DNA of 64,000 nucleotides from Spongiimicrobium salis (GCF_043678055.1 NZ_JBHEQA010000005.1:62001-126000), one strand, 5' to 3'. Positions 53,727-63,625 are shown, counted from the stretch's first letter. The notes: a model not told the origin generated them from the letters alone. Translations and numbers: made by a program.

Positions 53727-54173
53727 TTATTTGATCCGCACATAATTTTCAGAAAACACCTTGTTCCCCTCTTCATCGATAGTGGTTTGGGAAAAATTGT
53801 TTTGTTCCAAGCTCAATTCAAAACGAAAGACACGCATTTCATCTATAATTTTCATCATAGAGGCGGAGCCATATTCCAAGGTCTCTACCAAAGCATTTTC
53901 GGTATTTTCATAGGAACCATAACCAAACCACTCCACAGAATCTTTTGGGACATAACGCGTCCACATTACTTTGCCATTGGCATACATTTTAATTTGTCGA
54001 TATCCATCTGCATTTGGGATGGTATCCGATATGGAAACGCCATCGTAGTTATAATGACTCACAAGTTCCCATGTTCCTTCTAATGAAGGTGCTTCCTGAG
54101 GTTTTGAAGAAGTTACTGTTGAGGCCGCAACCAAAAAAAATATCAGAAAAGCCAAGCCAATAAATTTTTTCAT
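53727..54173 (-). CDS. Secreted lipocalin-like protein of unknown function
   Basis: 148 residues: signal peptide (FIGLAFLIFFLVAASTV) and a single beta-rich domain starting SLEGTWELVSHYNYDG, like the opening of lipocalin-like small exported proteins in Bacteroidota. GYRQIKMYANGKVMWTRYVP and the end FSENYVRIK fit that fold. No cysteines or catalytic motif. A plausible promoter lies between it and the orphan leader at 54410. Confidence 0.75.
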   Translation of the reverse strand: MKKFIGLAFLIFFLVAASTVTSSKPQEAPSLEGTWELVSHYNYDGVSISDTIPNADGYRQIKMYANGKVMWTRYVPKDSVEWFGYGSYENTENALVETLEYGSASMMKIIDEMRVFRFELSLEQNNFSQTTIDEEGNKVFSENYVRIK

Positions 54174-54379
54174 GATCTTTAATTTTTAAGGTTAATAAAC
54201 AGTTAATTATCAAAAAGTTACAAAAAATATTTGACAATTTTTGTAGGATGGAAATATTTAAATTTAAAATAGGGGAAATTCCGTTTCCGGAGCTGTGCCA
54301 ACTATAGCTTAGCATGCCATTTCTGTATTGTTAGCGGGACGAAAGCTTTTGCCCCGTCATTTTTAGGGTATCATCATAG

Positions 54380-54409
54380 AAAAAGCCCTGACAAAGACAT
54401 CAGGGCTCT
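54380..54409 (-). terminator. Terminator/attenuator after the Trp/Phe-rich leader
   Basis: On the minus strand a GCCCTGA / TCAGGGC stem is followed by TTTTT. It starts 1-4 bases after the stop of the mini-ORF. Confidence 0.7.
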
Positions 54410-54445
54410 TTACTTCAAACAAAACCAAACAAACCAAACTAACAT
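54410..54445 (-). CDS. Putative leader peptide MLVWFVWFCLK
   Basis: A 12-codon minus-strand ORF (ATG 54445 to TAA 54410) encodes two Trp and two Phe in the repeated unit VWF. It stops directly before an intrinsic terminator. This is the layout of an amino-acid attenuator. The next gene on that strand starts only at 54173, about 205 bases beyond the hairpin, and has no obvious link to aromatic amino acids. Confidence 0.5.
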   Translation of the reverse strand: MLVWFVWFCLK

Positions 54446-54811
54446 ATCCTGTTTTAGATGAACAAGATAAATTTTAATACTGCTAATGGGATATTTTAAG
54501 TGAATCCCAAAAATTACCTTGCAGTATTTTAAATAACACTTCTTTTAGCAACAATTTTTTTAATACTCAATTCTTCTTTTTAGCAATTCGTTTTTGAAAA
54601 ACAACAATCAACTTTTCTTTTTCATAGCAATGCGATTGATATAAGGTTTCTCATAAACTTGATACAAATCACCGCATTTTATTCGGTTATGCCCCTATAA
54701 AGTATGATGAAAGGGAAATATGAGCTTTAAAAGTGAAGATTTGTACTTGTAGAAAATCACTTTTTTTAATCAAGGAACTATTTTGGTAATGCTTTACGCG
54801 GAGGGTAGCAT

Positions 54812-54843
54812 AAAAAAAGCCGGTTGACAATGCAACCGGCTTT
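54812..54843 (-). terminator. Terminator of the head-GIN gene
   Basis: An 11-bp stem (AAAGCCGGTTG / CAACCGGCTTT) with a 6-base loop and, on the minus strand, a T run, 56 bases after the stop. Confidence 0.88.
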
Positions 54844-54898
54844 CTTGAGTTAGATTGGTGATCTGGTTTTTGTTGGTTATTGTAAAAAGTTTGGTTTT

Positions 54899-55621
54899 TT
54901 AATATTTGCGAACACTTCCCGAAACGGATTTCTTCTTTTGCACGCTGGCATTTCCCGTATATGAAATATCGGCACCACTACTGGCATTGGCTATCAAAGA
55001 TTCAGATACGTTTACCCGGATGTCTGCGCCACTACTAGCACCGGCCCTGCACGTTTTGGCCAATAAGTCCCTAGCTCTAATATCTGATCCGCTACTGGCA
55101 TCGGCATATAGGGTATTGGTGTCTCCAGAAATTCTGATATCAGCTCCACTGCTGGCATCTGCCTCTATTTCTTCAGCACTGATTTCTACTTTTAAATCTG
55201 ATCCACTGCTGGCACTTAATCTTATTTTGTCGGTTTCGATTTTGTTTTTGGCAATAAGATCAGCTCCGCTTGAACTGGACAATGCCGTAATTTCTGGTAG
55301 TGTGACATATACCTTTTTTGTAGCTCTTCCAATATTTTCAATAGCATGGACTTTAAGTCTACCATCCTTGATATCCGTTCCGATCAGGTCAATGATATTT
55401 TCGTCCGCTTCTACTTCAATATTAAAATCTGCTCCTTGCATGATGAACACATCTATACCTTCTGTGGCCAATACGGATGTGAAATCTTCGGAAACTTCTC
55501 TTTGGTCTTCCACAATTTTACCATTTCCTCTTTTACCTTTCCCAAGGTCCATTTCAAAAACGCAAGAGGATAGTAAAAGGCCCATAAGCAGGGTAACTGT
55601 GATTTTTACTAATGTTGTCAT
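54899..55621 (-). CDS. Head-GIN (DUF2807) lipoprotein with SSGAD/SSGSD repeats
   Basis: 240 residues: lipobox SSC (Cys20), then a DUF2807/GIN domain. From about residue 115 to 222 there are seven turns of a repeat of about 16-22 residues centred on SSGADI or SSGSDI (SSSSGADL, ASSGSDL, ASSGADIRI, ASSGSDIRA, ASSGADIRV, ASSGADIS), which should stack as a beta-helix. The basic C-terminus ends SVRKY. Proteins of this family are exported and of unknown function. It lies downstream of PspC and PadR on the same strand. Confidence 0.9.
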   Translation of the reverse strand: MTTLVKITVTLLMGLLLSSCVFEMDLGKGKRGNGKIVEDQREVSEDFTSVLATEGIDVFIMQGADFNIEVEADENIIDLIGTDIKDGRLKVHAIENIGRATKKVYVTLPEITALSSSSGADLIAKNKIETDKIRLSASSGSDLKVEISAEEIEADASSGADIRISGDTNTLYADASSGSDIRARDLLAKTCRAGASSGADIRVNVSESLIANASSGADISYTGNASVQKKKSVSGSVRKY

Positions 55622-55720
55622 GATTGTTGTTTTTAAGATTGTTTAAATGTATTTAATAAGTGATGTATCCTTAGGATATATTTTACTCAACTGTTATTTT
55701 TTGAGGATAGATCGTAAAAA

Positions 55721-57451
55721 TCAATTCCCCTCCTTAGCATCTATCTGGAGCCCGTCTTCATCTATTTTTACTTTTAAGGATTCTCCATTATCCTGAAGGT
55801 TGATGTCTACGCCATCTTCATCTATAATCACCCTATTGGGTTCTTCCTCTTCGATGTCTTCTGCCGGGCAATCCAGACATATTAAGGTATTGTTGGCTCC
55901 CATTTTCCAGCTATAATCGGGCATATTCCTCGTATAGACATCTCGGTCACGTCTCGTACCTATTCCAAGGTATCTTCCCGAGGTATCATCCAATAAAACA
56001 ACAGTGCCTTCTGGGACGTACAACGTCATTCGTACTTCCTGATCCCGGGCTTTATTCTCTGTTGCGGTGGTTAAAAATTGATTTAATGTGAGCGTATTTC
56101 CGGCAATCGTATACTCATAATCTATCTTACTGGCCCTGCTTCTTGCATCCTTATAGCTGCTTCCATCGGCATCTTTTCTGATTTTTAACTGGGCCGTACT
56201 GTCCTTGGAACTTTGAATGGTAAACCGAACATCCCTAGAGATCAATAACAACTCGTCGTCATCATTTGCCGTGAAGGTCATTCCATTGATACGCACATTT
56301 TCTTGATAGTCATAGGCATCCGTATCCGTCATTTGAATCCTTAGCGTATCCAAATTAGTATCGAAAAGCAGTTCTTGTTTCTCGGAAACACTTCCGGTAT
56401 AGGCATGGGCCGAAGCCTGCTTTACGGCCAAGATAATGAAGCCAATGATAGAGAGCAACCACAATCCCAAGAGCGAAAACTTGGCAATATTCCCTATAGA
56501 CTTTAAATTCGTTACTAAAATCTTCAATCCTAAATAAAGGGTGAAAAAGAAAGGAATTCCAAAGGCAAAGAAGGCCAGTAAGGCAATAAGCCAGACAGGA
56601 GAGTCTGTGGAATTGATCATATCATAGAAATCAACACCGGGTAAATGAACTGCATCAAAAATGCCCACGGTGAACATGCCTATGAACATACCAATAAGAG
56701 AGGCTGCTCCAACGATGATCAGTATAATTCCAATGAATTTTCCAAAGACCTTGAATAGGAACATAATGATATCCCCTAAGGTGTCAAAAAAGCTGCTGCC
56801 ACTTTTTTTTACCTTATTTCCTATTCCTTCATAATCTACGTTTTTTACTTTTTCGGTAACATCATCAATACCTTCCTTTACCTTTCGCTCAATATTGCTG
56901 ATGTTGATAGCTTCCCCCGACATATCCAATTTTTGGGCGGTAGAAGCGGCTTCGGGTACCAAAATCCACAAGAGGATATAGGCAATAAATCCAAATCCGG
57001 TGAACAGAGCCAGAAACACAAAGATCAAACGAATCCATAAGGCATCAAAGCCCAAGTAATGCTCTAAGCCAGAACACACCCCTCCAATATATTTGGTATC
57101 TATATCCCGATAGAGCTTTTTGGCTTTTCTTTGGGAAGAGGACTTTGAAGAAGTTTTGGCCTTGGGGGCATCTTCAAAGATGTCTTCGTCTACCATATAA
57201 TCTTCGGGTTGCCCCATTATCGTAATAACTTCGTCTACTTCTTTTTGCGTAATGACCTGTCTGTCATTTTCCATTTTTTCATGGAAGAGTTCTGCTATCC
57301 TAGCTTCAATATCTGCAATGATTTCATCACTTCCTGAAGTATTGGCAAATGATCTTTTTACAGATTCTAGATAGCGTCTTAATTTATTAAAGGCTTCTTC
57401 ATCAATGTGGAAGAAGATATTGGCGAGATTTATATTTACAGTCTTGTTCAT
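55721..57451 (-). CDS. PspC domain membrane protein
   Basis: 576 residues. A helical N-terminus (1-90; DEIIADIEARIAELFHEKME) is followed by a PspC domain (about 107-165; KKLYRDIDTKYIGGVCSGLE, WILVPEA), four to five further membrane helices (about 225-360), and a beta-rich C-terminal domain of toast-rack type (about 380-576). PspC proteins sense or buffer membrane stress. It starts 2 bases after the PadR gene, so regulator and effector are one operon. Confidence 0.9.
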   Translation of the reverse strand: MNKTVNINLANIFFHIDEEAFNKLRRYLESVKRSFANTSGSDEIIADIEARIAELFHEKMENDRQVITQKEVDEVITIMGQPEDYMVDEDIFEDAPKAKTSSKSSSQRKAKKLYRDIDTKYIGGVCSGLEHYLGFDALWIRLIFVFLALFTGFGFIAYILLWILVPEAASTAQKLDMSGEAINISNIERKVKEGIDDVTEKVKNVDYEGIGNKVKKSGSSFFDTLGDIIMFLFKVFGKFIGIILIIVGAASLIGMFIGMFTVGIFDAVHLPGVDFYDMINSTDSPVWLIALLAFFAFGIPFFFTLYLGLKILVTNLKSIGNIAKFSLLGLWLLSIIGFIILAVKQASAHAYTGSVSEKQELLFDTNLDTLRIQMTDTDAYDYQENVRINGMTFTANDDDELLLISRDVRFTIQSSKDSTAQLKIRKDADGSSYKDARSRASKIDYEYTIAGNTLTLNQFLTTATENKARDQEVRMTLYVPEGTVVLLDDTSGRYLGIGTRRDRDVYTRNMPDYSWKMGANNTLICLDCPAEDIEEEEPNRVIIDEDGVDINLQDNGESLKVKIDEDGLQIDAKEGN

Positions 57452-57453
57452 TG

Positions 57454-57789
57454 TTAGTTGCTTTTAGTGTTGGTTACCAAATTAACGGCATTTCTGAGTT
57501 CGTCCCAGGTAGCATTCAACTCTTTGAGGAATAATTTTCCAGTTTCTGTGAGCGTATAGTATTTACGCGGAGGTCCAGAAGTAGATTCTTCCCAACGATA
57601 ATTGAGCAATCCAGCATTTTTAAGTCTGGTAAGTAAAGGATAAATAGTTCCTTCAACAACGAGCATTTTGGCATCTTTTAGCGTATTTAGGATTTCTGAG
57701 GCATACTTGTCCTCCCCATTTAAAATGGATAGGATACAGTACTCCAAGACCCCTTTGCGCATTTGCGCTTTCGTATTTTCTATATTCAT
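57454..57789 (-). CDS. PadR family transcriptional regulator
   Basis: About 111 residues from ATG 57789 (MNIENTKAQMRKGVLEYCIL); an open frame extends to 57867 but gives a basic, non-conserved start. The winged HTH has YASEILNTLKDAKMLVVEGT, IYPLLTRLKNAGLLNYRWEE and GPPRKYYTLTETG, diagnostic of PadR. It most likely represses its own operon with PspC. Confidence 0.93.
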   Translation of the reverse strand: MNIENTKAQMRKGVLEYCILSILNGEDKYASEILNTLKDAKMLVVEGTIYPLLTRLKNAGLLNYRWEESTSGPPRKYYTLTETGKLFLKELNATWDELRNAVNLVTNTKSN

Positions 57790-57984
57790 AGTTCCATGGT
57801 CTATTAAATTAGCTGTTCGTTTTTTTGATGCCGCTTTTTTTTCAGGATGTCTGATTTTTTCTTGCATCGGTTCTTTGATTTAGTTTGCTGATAAGCAAAT
57901 TGATGAATAAACTCCATTTTTTGTTTGATGAATACCTTTACAAATTGCCGGTGTGATGAGTACCGTCATTGCAATGCAAAGGGG

Positions 57985-58467
57985 TTATTTTATAAACTTA
58001 ATGGTAATCGGGTATTTAAATGTTTCTCCTTCATTGGTACGTATGGTGGCCAATATGGTATAGACAATGTTGATGATAAACAAGGCTCCATGCAATAGGC
58101 CACTTACCCCTACGGGCCAGAAAAAGTTGTTGAATCTAAAATTGTCGCTATCCCAATTGAAGGAAAAACCATTGAAGTCATGAAAATTTGGAAAAGTTAA
58201 AATCCCCCCGTCAAAGAAATCAGGTAAAAAACCAATAAAGAAGGGAATGCTTATTAATCCTAAAATGATTCTATATAAGGCCAAACTGATTTGAAAATTC
58301 AGCGCCTGCTTCCCATTGTAATCCACAAACTCATAGTTTTTCTTATTTGCGGTCCAAAGAATAAGGGGGAGAATGAAATTACCAAAAGGAATAAAATATT
58401 TGGAAAATGTGGAGGCGTGTATGATGGCCGATAAATTCCTTTCGTGTTTGCTCAGTGATTCTGTCAT
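57985..58467 (-). CDS. DUF4870 (Tic20-like) membrane protein
   Basis: 160 residues with three to four membrane helices. The family signature is HASTFSKYFIPFGNFILPLI followed by LWTANKKN and FVDYNGKQALNFQIS. The end is a helix plus TFKYPITIKFI. DUF4870 proteins often accompany head-GIN and PspC genes in flavobacteria, as here; the function is unknown. Confidence 0.9.
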   Translation of the reverse strand: MTESLSKHERNLSAIIHASTFSKYFIPFGNFILPLILWTANKKNYEFVDYNGKQALNFQISLALYRIILGLISIPFFIGFLPDFFDGGILTFPNFHDFNGFSFNWDSDNFRFNNFFWPVGVSGLLHGALFIINIVYTILATIRTNEGETFKYPITIKFIK

Positions 58468-58700
58468 GACTATTGGTTTATTGAAACGACTTTTTTTGAT
58501 TGATGATTATTTTTTTTGAGAGATAAAATGAATAACATAATATCTTTCTATGCAAATATATGGCTAAAAAAAGGTATTATGCAAAACATAGTACTTAAAA
58601 TTAACACAATATTAACATTTGTGATTGCTAACATTCCTTATTAATCAACAAGGTTTATCTCTTTTTTTTCCATACTTTTAAGCTCCACAAACAAAAGATA

Positions 58701-59156
58701 ATGGCCGAAAACACTAGAAAAATCAACCTTTTTACTTTTTTAAAACTTCCTTCAGCTTGGTGGTGTGGTGTCCGTTTGCGCTATATGGATGATAAAAAAG
58801 CGGTGGTCACCGTAAAACACCGTTGGTTTAACCAGAACCCCTTCAATTCCATGTTTTGGGCGGTACAAGGAATGGCCGCAGAATTGAGTACCGGGATTAT
58901 GGTAACCACAAAAATTCAGAAAAGTGGACGGAAAATATCCATGTTGGTGGCAAACAACACCGCCAATTTTTCCAAAAAAGCTACGGGAAGGATAACGTTT
59001 ACCTGCGAAGACGGACATTTGATTGCCGATGCTATAGAAAAAGCAATTTCCAGTGGGGAAGGACAGACCTTTTGGATGAAATCCATTGGTGTAAACACAG
59101 ATGGTATCATTGTATCTACCTTTAATTTTGAATGGACCATTAAAGTGAAAGACTAA
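58701..59156 (+). CDS. DUF4442 hot-dog fold protein
   Basis: 151 residues of the thioesterase/hot-dog superfamily. LPSAWWCGVRLRYMDDKKAV, then TVKHRWFNQNPFNSMFWAVQ and GMAAELSTG, is the DUF4442 pattern. Such proteins are thought to bind or hydrolyse acyl-CoA-like compounds; no activity is proven. There is no operon partner. Confidence 0.88.
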   Translation: MAENTRKINLFTFLKLPSAWWCGVRLRYMDDKKAVVTVKHRWFNQNPFNSMFWAVQGMAAELSTGIMVTTKIQKSGRKISMLVANNTANFSKKATGRITFTCEDGHLIADAIEKAISSGEGQTFWMKSIGVNTDGIIVSTFNFEWTIKVKD

Positions 59157-59278
59157 ACGGGATATCCTTACGGATTTGCTTGAAAACACCTTTTTTATAG
59201 CTTTATATATGTAGTATGCTTAACCAAAAAATCGGTATCTTTCCCTTAGAGGTTATCTAATCTTCTCGAAATAAGTTT

Positions 59279-60022
59279 ATGATAAAGCGTTTGTTTCTTT
59301 TTTTATGCCTTGTTTTTTGGGTATGCGTTTCTTGTACCAAAAATGGGATTTCTTCGTCCAATGTTGATGAAAGTCCTATAAGTACTGGTAGTGATACCCT
59401 AAAAACCATTACGCCTTCAATAGCAACTTCCTATTTTATAGATATTGCTTTAGGTTTTGAATTTGGCACTGCGACAGAAGTTACAAGGAAATGGAAGGAG
59501 GATATCGCAATTCATGTGGTGGGGAACCCCGCCCCGGAGGTCTTAGAGGAATTGGATAGTATTATCAACGACCTTAATAGACTCCTTTCCTCCTCAGGTA
59601 TTGAAGTAAACCTTGCTCCCTCGGCTGCCTTTGCAAATGTGACCATGTATCTGGGATCTGCAGAAGAATTTTCCAATTTTGTACCCTTAAGTAATAGGAT
59701 TGGAGGGTTTTCAGTGAATGTTGATTCCGAAGAAGTTATCATACAAGCTTTAATATTTGTAAATACGACCTTACCTTCTTTGTCCAGGGTAAAACATACC
59801 TTGCGTGAAGAGCTTACACAAATTTTAGGGTTGGGCAAAGACTCTGGACGCTTTCCGGATAGTATCTTTTTTGAAACTTCCTCGCGCAATGGATCCGCCA
59901 CTTCGTATTCAGAATTGGATGAACTGATTATTCAATTTTTGTATGACCCAAGGATGGATACGGGCCTCAATGAATCCCGGGTACGACCTATTTTAGGGGA
60001 AATTGCTTCCGATTTTTTCTAA
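59279..60022 (+). CDS. DUF2927 domain lipoprotein
   Basis: 247 residues. Lipobox VSC (Cys19). The conserved block TLREELTQILGLGKDSGRFP, then DSIFFE, near residues 185-210 is typical of DUF2927. The domain looks like a degenerate zinc-metallopeptidase (HxxREExxQ-like arrangement), but the residues HTLREELTQ do not keep an HExxH motif, so peptidase activity is unlikely. Function unknown. Confidence 0.85.
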   Translation: MIKRLFLFLCLVFWVCVSCTKNGISSSNVDESPISTGSDTLKTITPSIATSYFIDIALGFEFGTATEVTRKWKEDIAIHVVGNPAPEVLEELDSIINDLNRLLSSSGIEVNLAPSAAFANVTMYLGSAEEFSNFVPLSNRIGGFSVNVDSEEVIIQALIFVNTTLPSLSRVKHTLREELTQILGLGKDSGRFPDSIFFETSSRNGSATSYSELDELIIQFLYDPRMDTGLNESRVRPILGEIASDFF

Positions 60023-60187
60023 TGATACCATAAGAATATTTTTAAATGGATCATACCTTATATAAATAATTCTAATTTATTAAAATACCTTCCAAAATAA
60101 GATAGGCCGTAATGTTTTTATGCGGTCACTTTGTAACAAACGATCAAAATCATCAACTAACGGTTATCAACAAAAAACGATAAAAAA

Positions 60188-60979
60188 ATGAACGCACACG
60201 AAATTGACTACCATATCTATGGTGAAGAAATGCAATATGTAGAAATAGAATTGGACCCTCAGGAAGCCGTGGTGGCGGAAGCCGGTAGTTTTATGATGAT
60301 GGATACCGATATTAAAATGGACACCATTTTTGGAGACGGATCCAATCAAGATACCGGGGTTTTGGGGAAACTGTTTTCTGCGGGAAAAAGACTTCTTACA
60401 GGAGAGAGTCTTTTTATGACTGCATTTCTAAATATTGGACACGGGAAAAAACAAGTGAGCTTTGCCTCGCCTTACCCCGGAAAGATAATTCCCATTGATC
60501 TTTCGGAAAATCAAGGAAAGTTTATCTGTCAAAAGGATGCCTTCCTGTGTGCGGCCAAAGGGGTTTCCGTAGGCGTAGAATTTTCAAAACGCCTGGGAAG
60601 GGGATTATTTGGAGGAGAAGGCTTCATTATGCAAAAATTAGAGGGCGATGGTTTGGCTTTTGTACATGCCGGAGGTACCATGGCAAAAAAAGTTTTGGCT
60701 CCGGGAGAAGTGCTCAAAGTAGATACGGGATGCATCATTGGTTTTACCAAGGATGTGGACTATGATATTGAATTTGTTGGTGGTATAAAGAACACTATTT
60801 TTGGAGGAGAAGGCTTGTTTTTTGCAAGTCTAAGAGGGCCTGGCACGGTATACATACAATCCCTGCCCTTTAGTAGATTGGCTGGAAGAGTACTGGCCTC
60901 CGTTCCAAGGGGAGGAAAAAGTAAAGGGGAAGGTAGTATTTTAGGAGGTTTAGGTGATTTATTGGACGGAGATAATTAA
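60188..60979 (+). CDS. TIGR00266 / AIM24 family protein
   Basis: 263 residues, all beta with a gly-rich C-terminus. Recognised segments are EAVVAEAGSFMMMD, GGEGFIMQKLEGDG and LKVDTGCIIGFTKDVDYDIE. The fold is a trimeric beta-helix-like barrel (AIM24/TIGR00266); mitochondrial AIM24 helps shape the inner membrane, but the bacterial role is unknown. Confidence 0.92.
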   Translation: MNAHEIDYHIYGEEMQYVEIELDPQEAVVAEAGSFMMMDTDIKMDTIFGDGSNQDTGVLGKLFSAGKRLLTGESLFMTAFLNIGHGKKQVSFASPYPGKIIPIDLSENQGKFICQKDAFLCAAKGVSVGVEFSKRLGRGLFGGEGFIMQKLEGDGLAFVHAGGTMAKKVLAPGEVLKVDTGCIIGFTKDVDYDIEFVGGIKNTIFGGEGLFFASLRGPGTVYIQSLPFSRLAGRVLASVPRGGKSKGEGSILGGLGDLLDGDN

Positions 60980-61035
60980 CAAATATTCCTTAGTAATGGT
61001 TAATTTTGTGGCTAGGATTACAACCTTAGCGCAAA

Positions 61036-61689
61036 ATGAACTTTACCGAACTTTTTGATTTCCTATACCAGTTAGAAAAACACAACACTAAAGAATGGAT
61101 GGATGCCAATCGCAAATGGTATACACGGATTCGTAATAGCCACATCCAATGGTTAGATCATATAAATGATACCCTGGCCGATATAGATCCGGACTATTAC
61201 GATACCCCAGGGAAAAAAGGGATCAATCGTATCAATAACAACCTTATGTTCCACCCAAATAAGCCCATTTATAAAGATCATTTTGGAGCAGGGGTGGATA
61301 AGGCTCCTGGTTCGGCTGATTTCTATATTGAGATTGGTCTAAAGCAATGTCTTTTCGCAGGCGGGTATTGGCGACCTGATTCCAAAACATTGAAAAGTAT
61401 ACGGGAAGCCATTGATTATGATGGCGATGAATTTATGGAGATCATTCATAAAAAATCCTTTGTAGACACGTTTGGGGCATTATACGAAGATCAAAAATTG
61501 AAGAATGCCCCAAAAGGCTTTCCTGCAGATCATCCGCATATTGAGATACTGAAACATAAGACCTTTGCTGTGGTTCAAAACCTTACCCAAGAAGAAGTAC
61601 TTCAAAAAAACTTTAACGAAAGACTTATTGCAACCTATAAAGAAATGCTTCCTTTTAGAAGATATCTCAATAGGGCCGTTACCGTTTAA
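61036..61689 (+). CDS. DUF2461 (TIGR02453) family protein
   Basis: 217 residues. The start NFTELFDFLYQLEKHNTKEW, then MDANRKWY, and the later RINNNLMFHPNKPIYKDHFG with FYIEIGLKQCLFAGGYWRPD are the TIGR02453 pattern. No enzymatic role is known. A TAATTTTG box shortly upstream (61000-61007) suggests its own promoter. Confidence 0.92.
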   Translation: MNFTELFDFLYQLEKHNTKEWMDANRKWYTRIRNSHIQWLDHINDTLADIDPDYYDTPGKKGINRINNNLMFHPNKPIYKDHFGAGVDKAPGSADFYIEIGLKQCLFAGGYWRPDSKTLKSIREAIDYDGDEFMEIIHKKSFVDTFGALYEDQKLKNAPKGFPADHPHIEILKHKTFAVVQNLTQEEVLQKNFNERLIATYKEMLPFRRYLNRAVTV

Positions 61690-62167
61690 AACAAAAAAAG
61701 CTTTGGAAAATTATATTTTTTGTGGCCGATAGTTTTCTATTGAAATGCTACAAAAAAAGTATAATGGACCAATTGCTTTTTCATTCTTTATTTATCACGA
61801 AACCATCACATTTTAGCGAGTTAGTAGTGGCTAAAAGCACGCAATTTGTTAATTTTTATCTAAAAAAAGTTAAAAAAACAATAGGCTTTCTTAATCACTA
61901 TAGATTATAACTATTTGTGTATTAGATTTTTATATAGTTCTTTGTTTTTAACTCCCTACTTTAAAACAATAACACCCAACTTTTTAGGCTGTAAGCAATA
62001 AAAATACCTTCGATTAAATAAACAAGGTCGGTCAATGCATGAAATTTGTCTGCACACAAGTGAACGGAGTTGCATCACTTTTGAGAAAATCCTATATAAT
62101 TTTATGCAATAGGACAGTGCATTGTTGATCCAGACAACAAATTAAAATAACACCTAAAAACTAGAAA
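61690..62167. other. Gene-free spacer before the beta-propeller gene
   Basis: AT-rich, no convincing ORF, tRNA or terminator. A 62-codon frame at 61722 has no conserved features. Confidence 0.5.
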
Positions 62168-63625
62168 ATGAAAAATCTAAAATTACCCTTATTTGTATTG
62201 ATGGGAGTTTTTGTATTTACGTCCTGTGAAAATGACTTCATTATTAACGACGCAAATATAGAGATCAATGATCCGACCGTAAATGTTGGTGATCCGAATG
62301 GTACGGACGATCCCAATGCCGGTGAAGATCCGTCCGGAGAAACACCTGGTGATGGAACCACTTTTGCTGGAGCAGTCTATGCCATGACCAACGGAGACGG
62401 ACAAATAGCAGGAACTGTTGTTCAAGGACCTAATGTAATCGTAGCCTATGGCAGAAATGAAGATGGTACTTTAACCCCTATCGGACCCTTCCAAACGGGT
62501 GGAAATGGTGGAGACTTTGATGGAGGGGAAGGTCTAGACCCCTTAATTTCGGCATATGCACTGACCAAAACGGATGATAATAGAAATTTATTGGCCGTAA
62601 ATGCAGGAAGCAATACCATAACGTCCTTTAATATTCTGGATGATTTTTCGCTGGAAGCTGCTGGTTCCCCTCAGCCAACAGGAGCTATTGGACCTAACAG
62701 TATTGCCTATTTGGCAAATCCTTCTGATGGCGTAAAAGGAATGGTGTATGTTTCCAATATTACCCGCGCAGAATTTTTGGATGGGGGAGAACCCGCCCAT
62801 CAGGGAACCGTAACCGGATTTTGGTTGTTGGAAGACGGAACTTTGAGCCCAATTAGTGGTTCTACCAGAGATCTACTGAATAGACCTTCAGCCGTTCAAT
62901 TCTCTCCAGACGGTAGATGGTTGGTGGTATCTTCAATAAACGGAGGAGCTGCTGGTTTAGCATCTAGAACCGAAGATGAGATTACCGTTTTTGGAGTAAA
63001 TGCAGATGGAACCTTGACGCAAAGAATTTCAGGAGATACTTCAACATGGGTTTTAAATGAAGAAGGAAGGAATTTACCCTCCGCAATTGGTTTTCAAATT
63101 GTTGGTGAGAATTATGTTGTGGTCACCGAAGCTCGTGAATTCCAGCCCAATGGGGAACCCCCTGTATTTCCTGGATTACAGGACGGATCGGTTTCTACAT
63201 GGCAGATACAGGCAGATGGCGGCCTACGCAGAATTAGTATGGATGTTCGTTCCGGGGAAAATAACACAGGAAGGACCGCTTGTTGGCTAGATTTTACCTT
63301 GGATGGCAATACCTTCTTTGTTTCCAATGCCATAGAAGCTGGTTTGGCTTCCTATAGCTTCAATAATGGTGTAGTGACTTTAATTGATCAAGCTGCGGCT
63401 CAGGGCGTAGGCACTGGTGGTGCAGATAATGGCCCAGAGGCTTTTGCCAATACAGAAGGTTGGATAGATCTTTGGATTTCGGATGATGGACAATTCCTAT
63501 ATCAATTATTTGGATTGGATGGAACCATCGGAATATACAGAATAAATGGACAATCCCTAGAATTTGTGGGTAGGGAATCTGGTAATCTTCCAGATACCAA
63601 TACGCAAGGGATTGTTGCCATATAA
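62168..63625 (+). CDS. Beta-propeller (lactonase-like) lipoprotein
   Basis: 485 residues. Lipobox TSC (Cys20), then an acidic, Gly/Pro/Asp-rich linker (about 35-65) that would lift the protein off the outer membrane. Residues 66-485 form seven blades with YALTKTDDNRNLLAVNAGSN, PSAVQFSPDGRWLVVSSING and CWLDFTLDGNTFFVSNA, as in the 6-phosphogluconolactonase/3-carboxymuconate-cyclase family. Catalytic residues of real lactonases cannot be confirmed by eye. Confidence 0.85.
   Translation: MKNLKLPLFVLMGVFVFTSCENDFIINDANIEINDPTVNVGDPNGTDDPNAGEDPSGETPGDGTTFAGAVYAMTNGDGQIAGTVVQGPNVIVAYGRNEDGTLTPIGPFQTGGNGGDFDGGEGLDPLISAYALTKTDDNRNLLAVNAGSNTITSFNILDDFSLEAAGSPQPTGAIGPNSIAYLANPSDGVKGMVYVSNITRAEFLDGGEPAHQGTVTGFWLLEDGTLSPISGSTRDLLNRPSAVQFSPDGRWLVVSSINGGAAGLASRTEDEITVFGVNADGTLTQRISGDTSTWVLNEEGRNLPSAIGFQIVGENYVVVTEAREFQPNGEPPVFPGLQDGSVSTWQIQADGGLRRISMDVRSGENNTGRTACWLDFTLDGNTFFVSNAIEAGLASYSFNNGVVTLIDQAAAQGVGTGGADNGPEAFANTEGWIDLWISDDGQFLYQLFGLDGTIGIYRINGQSLEFVGRESGNLPDTNTQGIVAI

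Larger units (their letters stand above)
54174..54898. other. Long spacer with an orphan leader and two hairpins
   Basis: It contains the leader-peptide/terminator unit (54380-54445), the terminator of the head-GIN gene (54812-54843) and AT-rich sequence. A TTG-N18-TAACTTTT arrangement on the minus strand near 54200-54245 may be the promoter of the gene at 54173. Nothing else was recognised. Confidence 0.5.

Noticed and set aside
61722..61910. 62-codon ORF in the spacer before the beta-propeller gene
   Set aside because: AT-rich sequence with no homology cues or promoter; likely chance.
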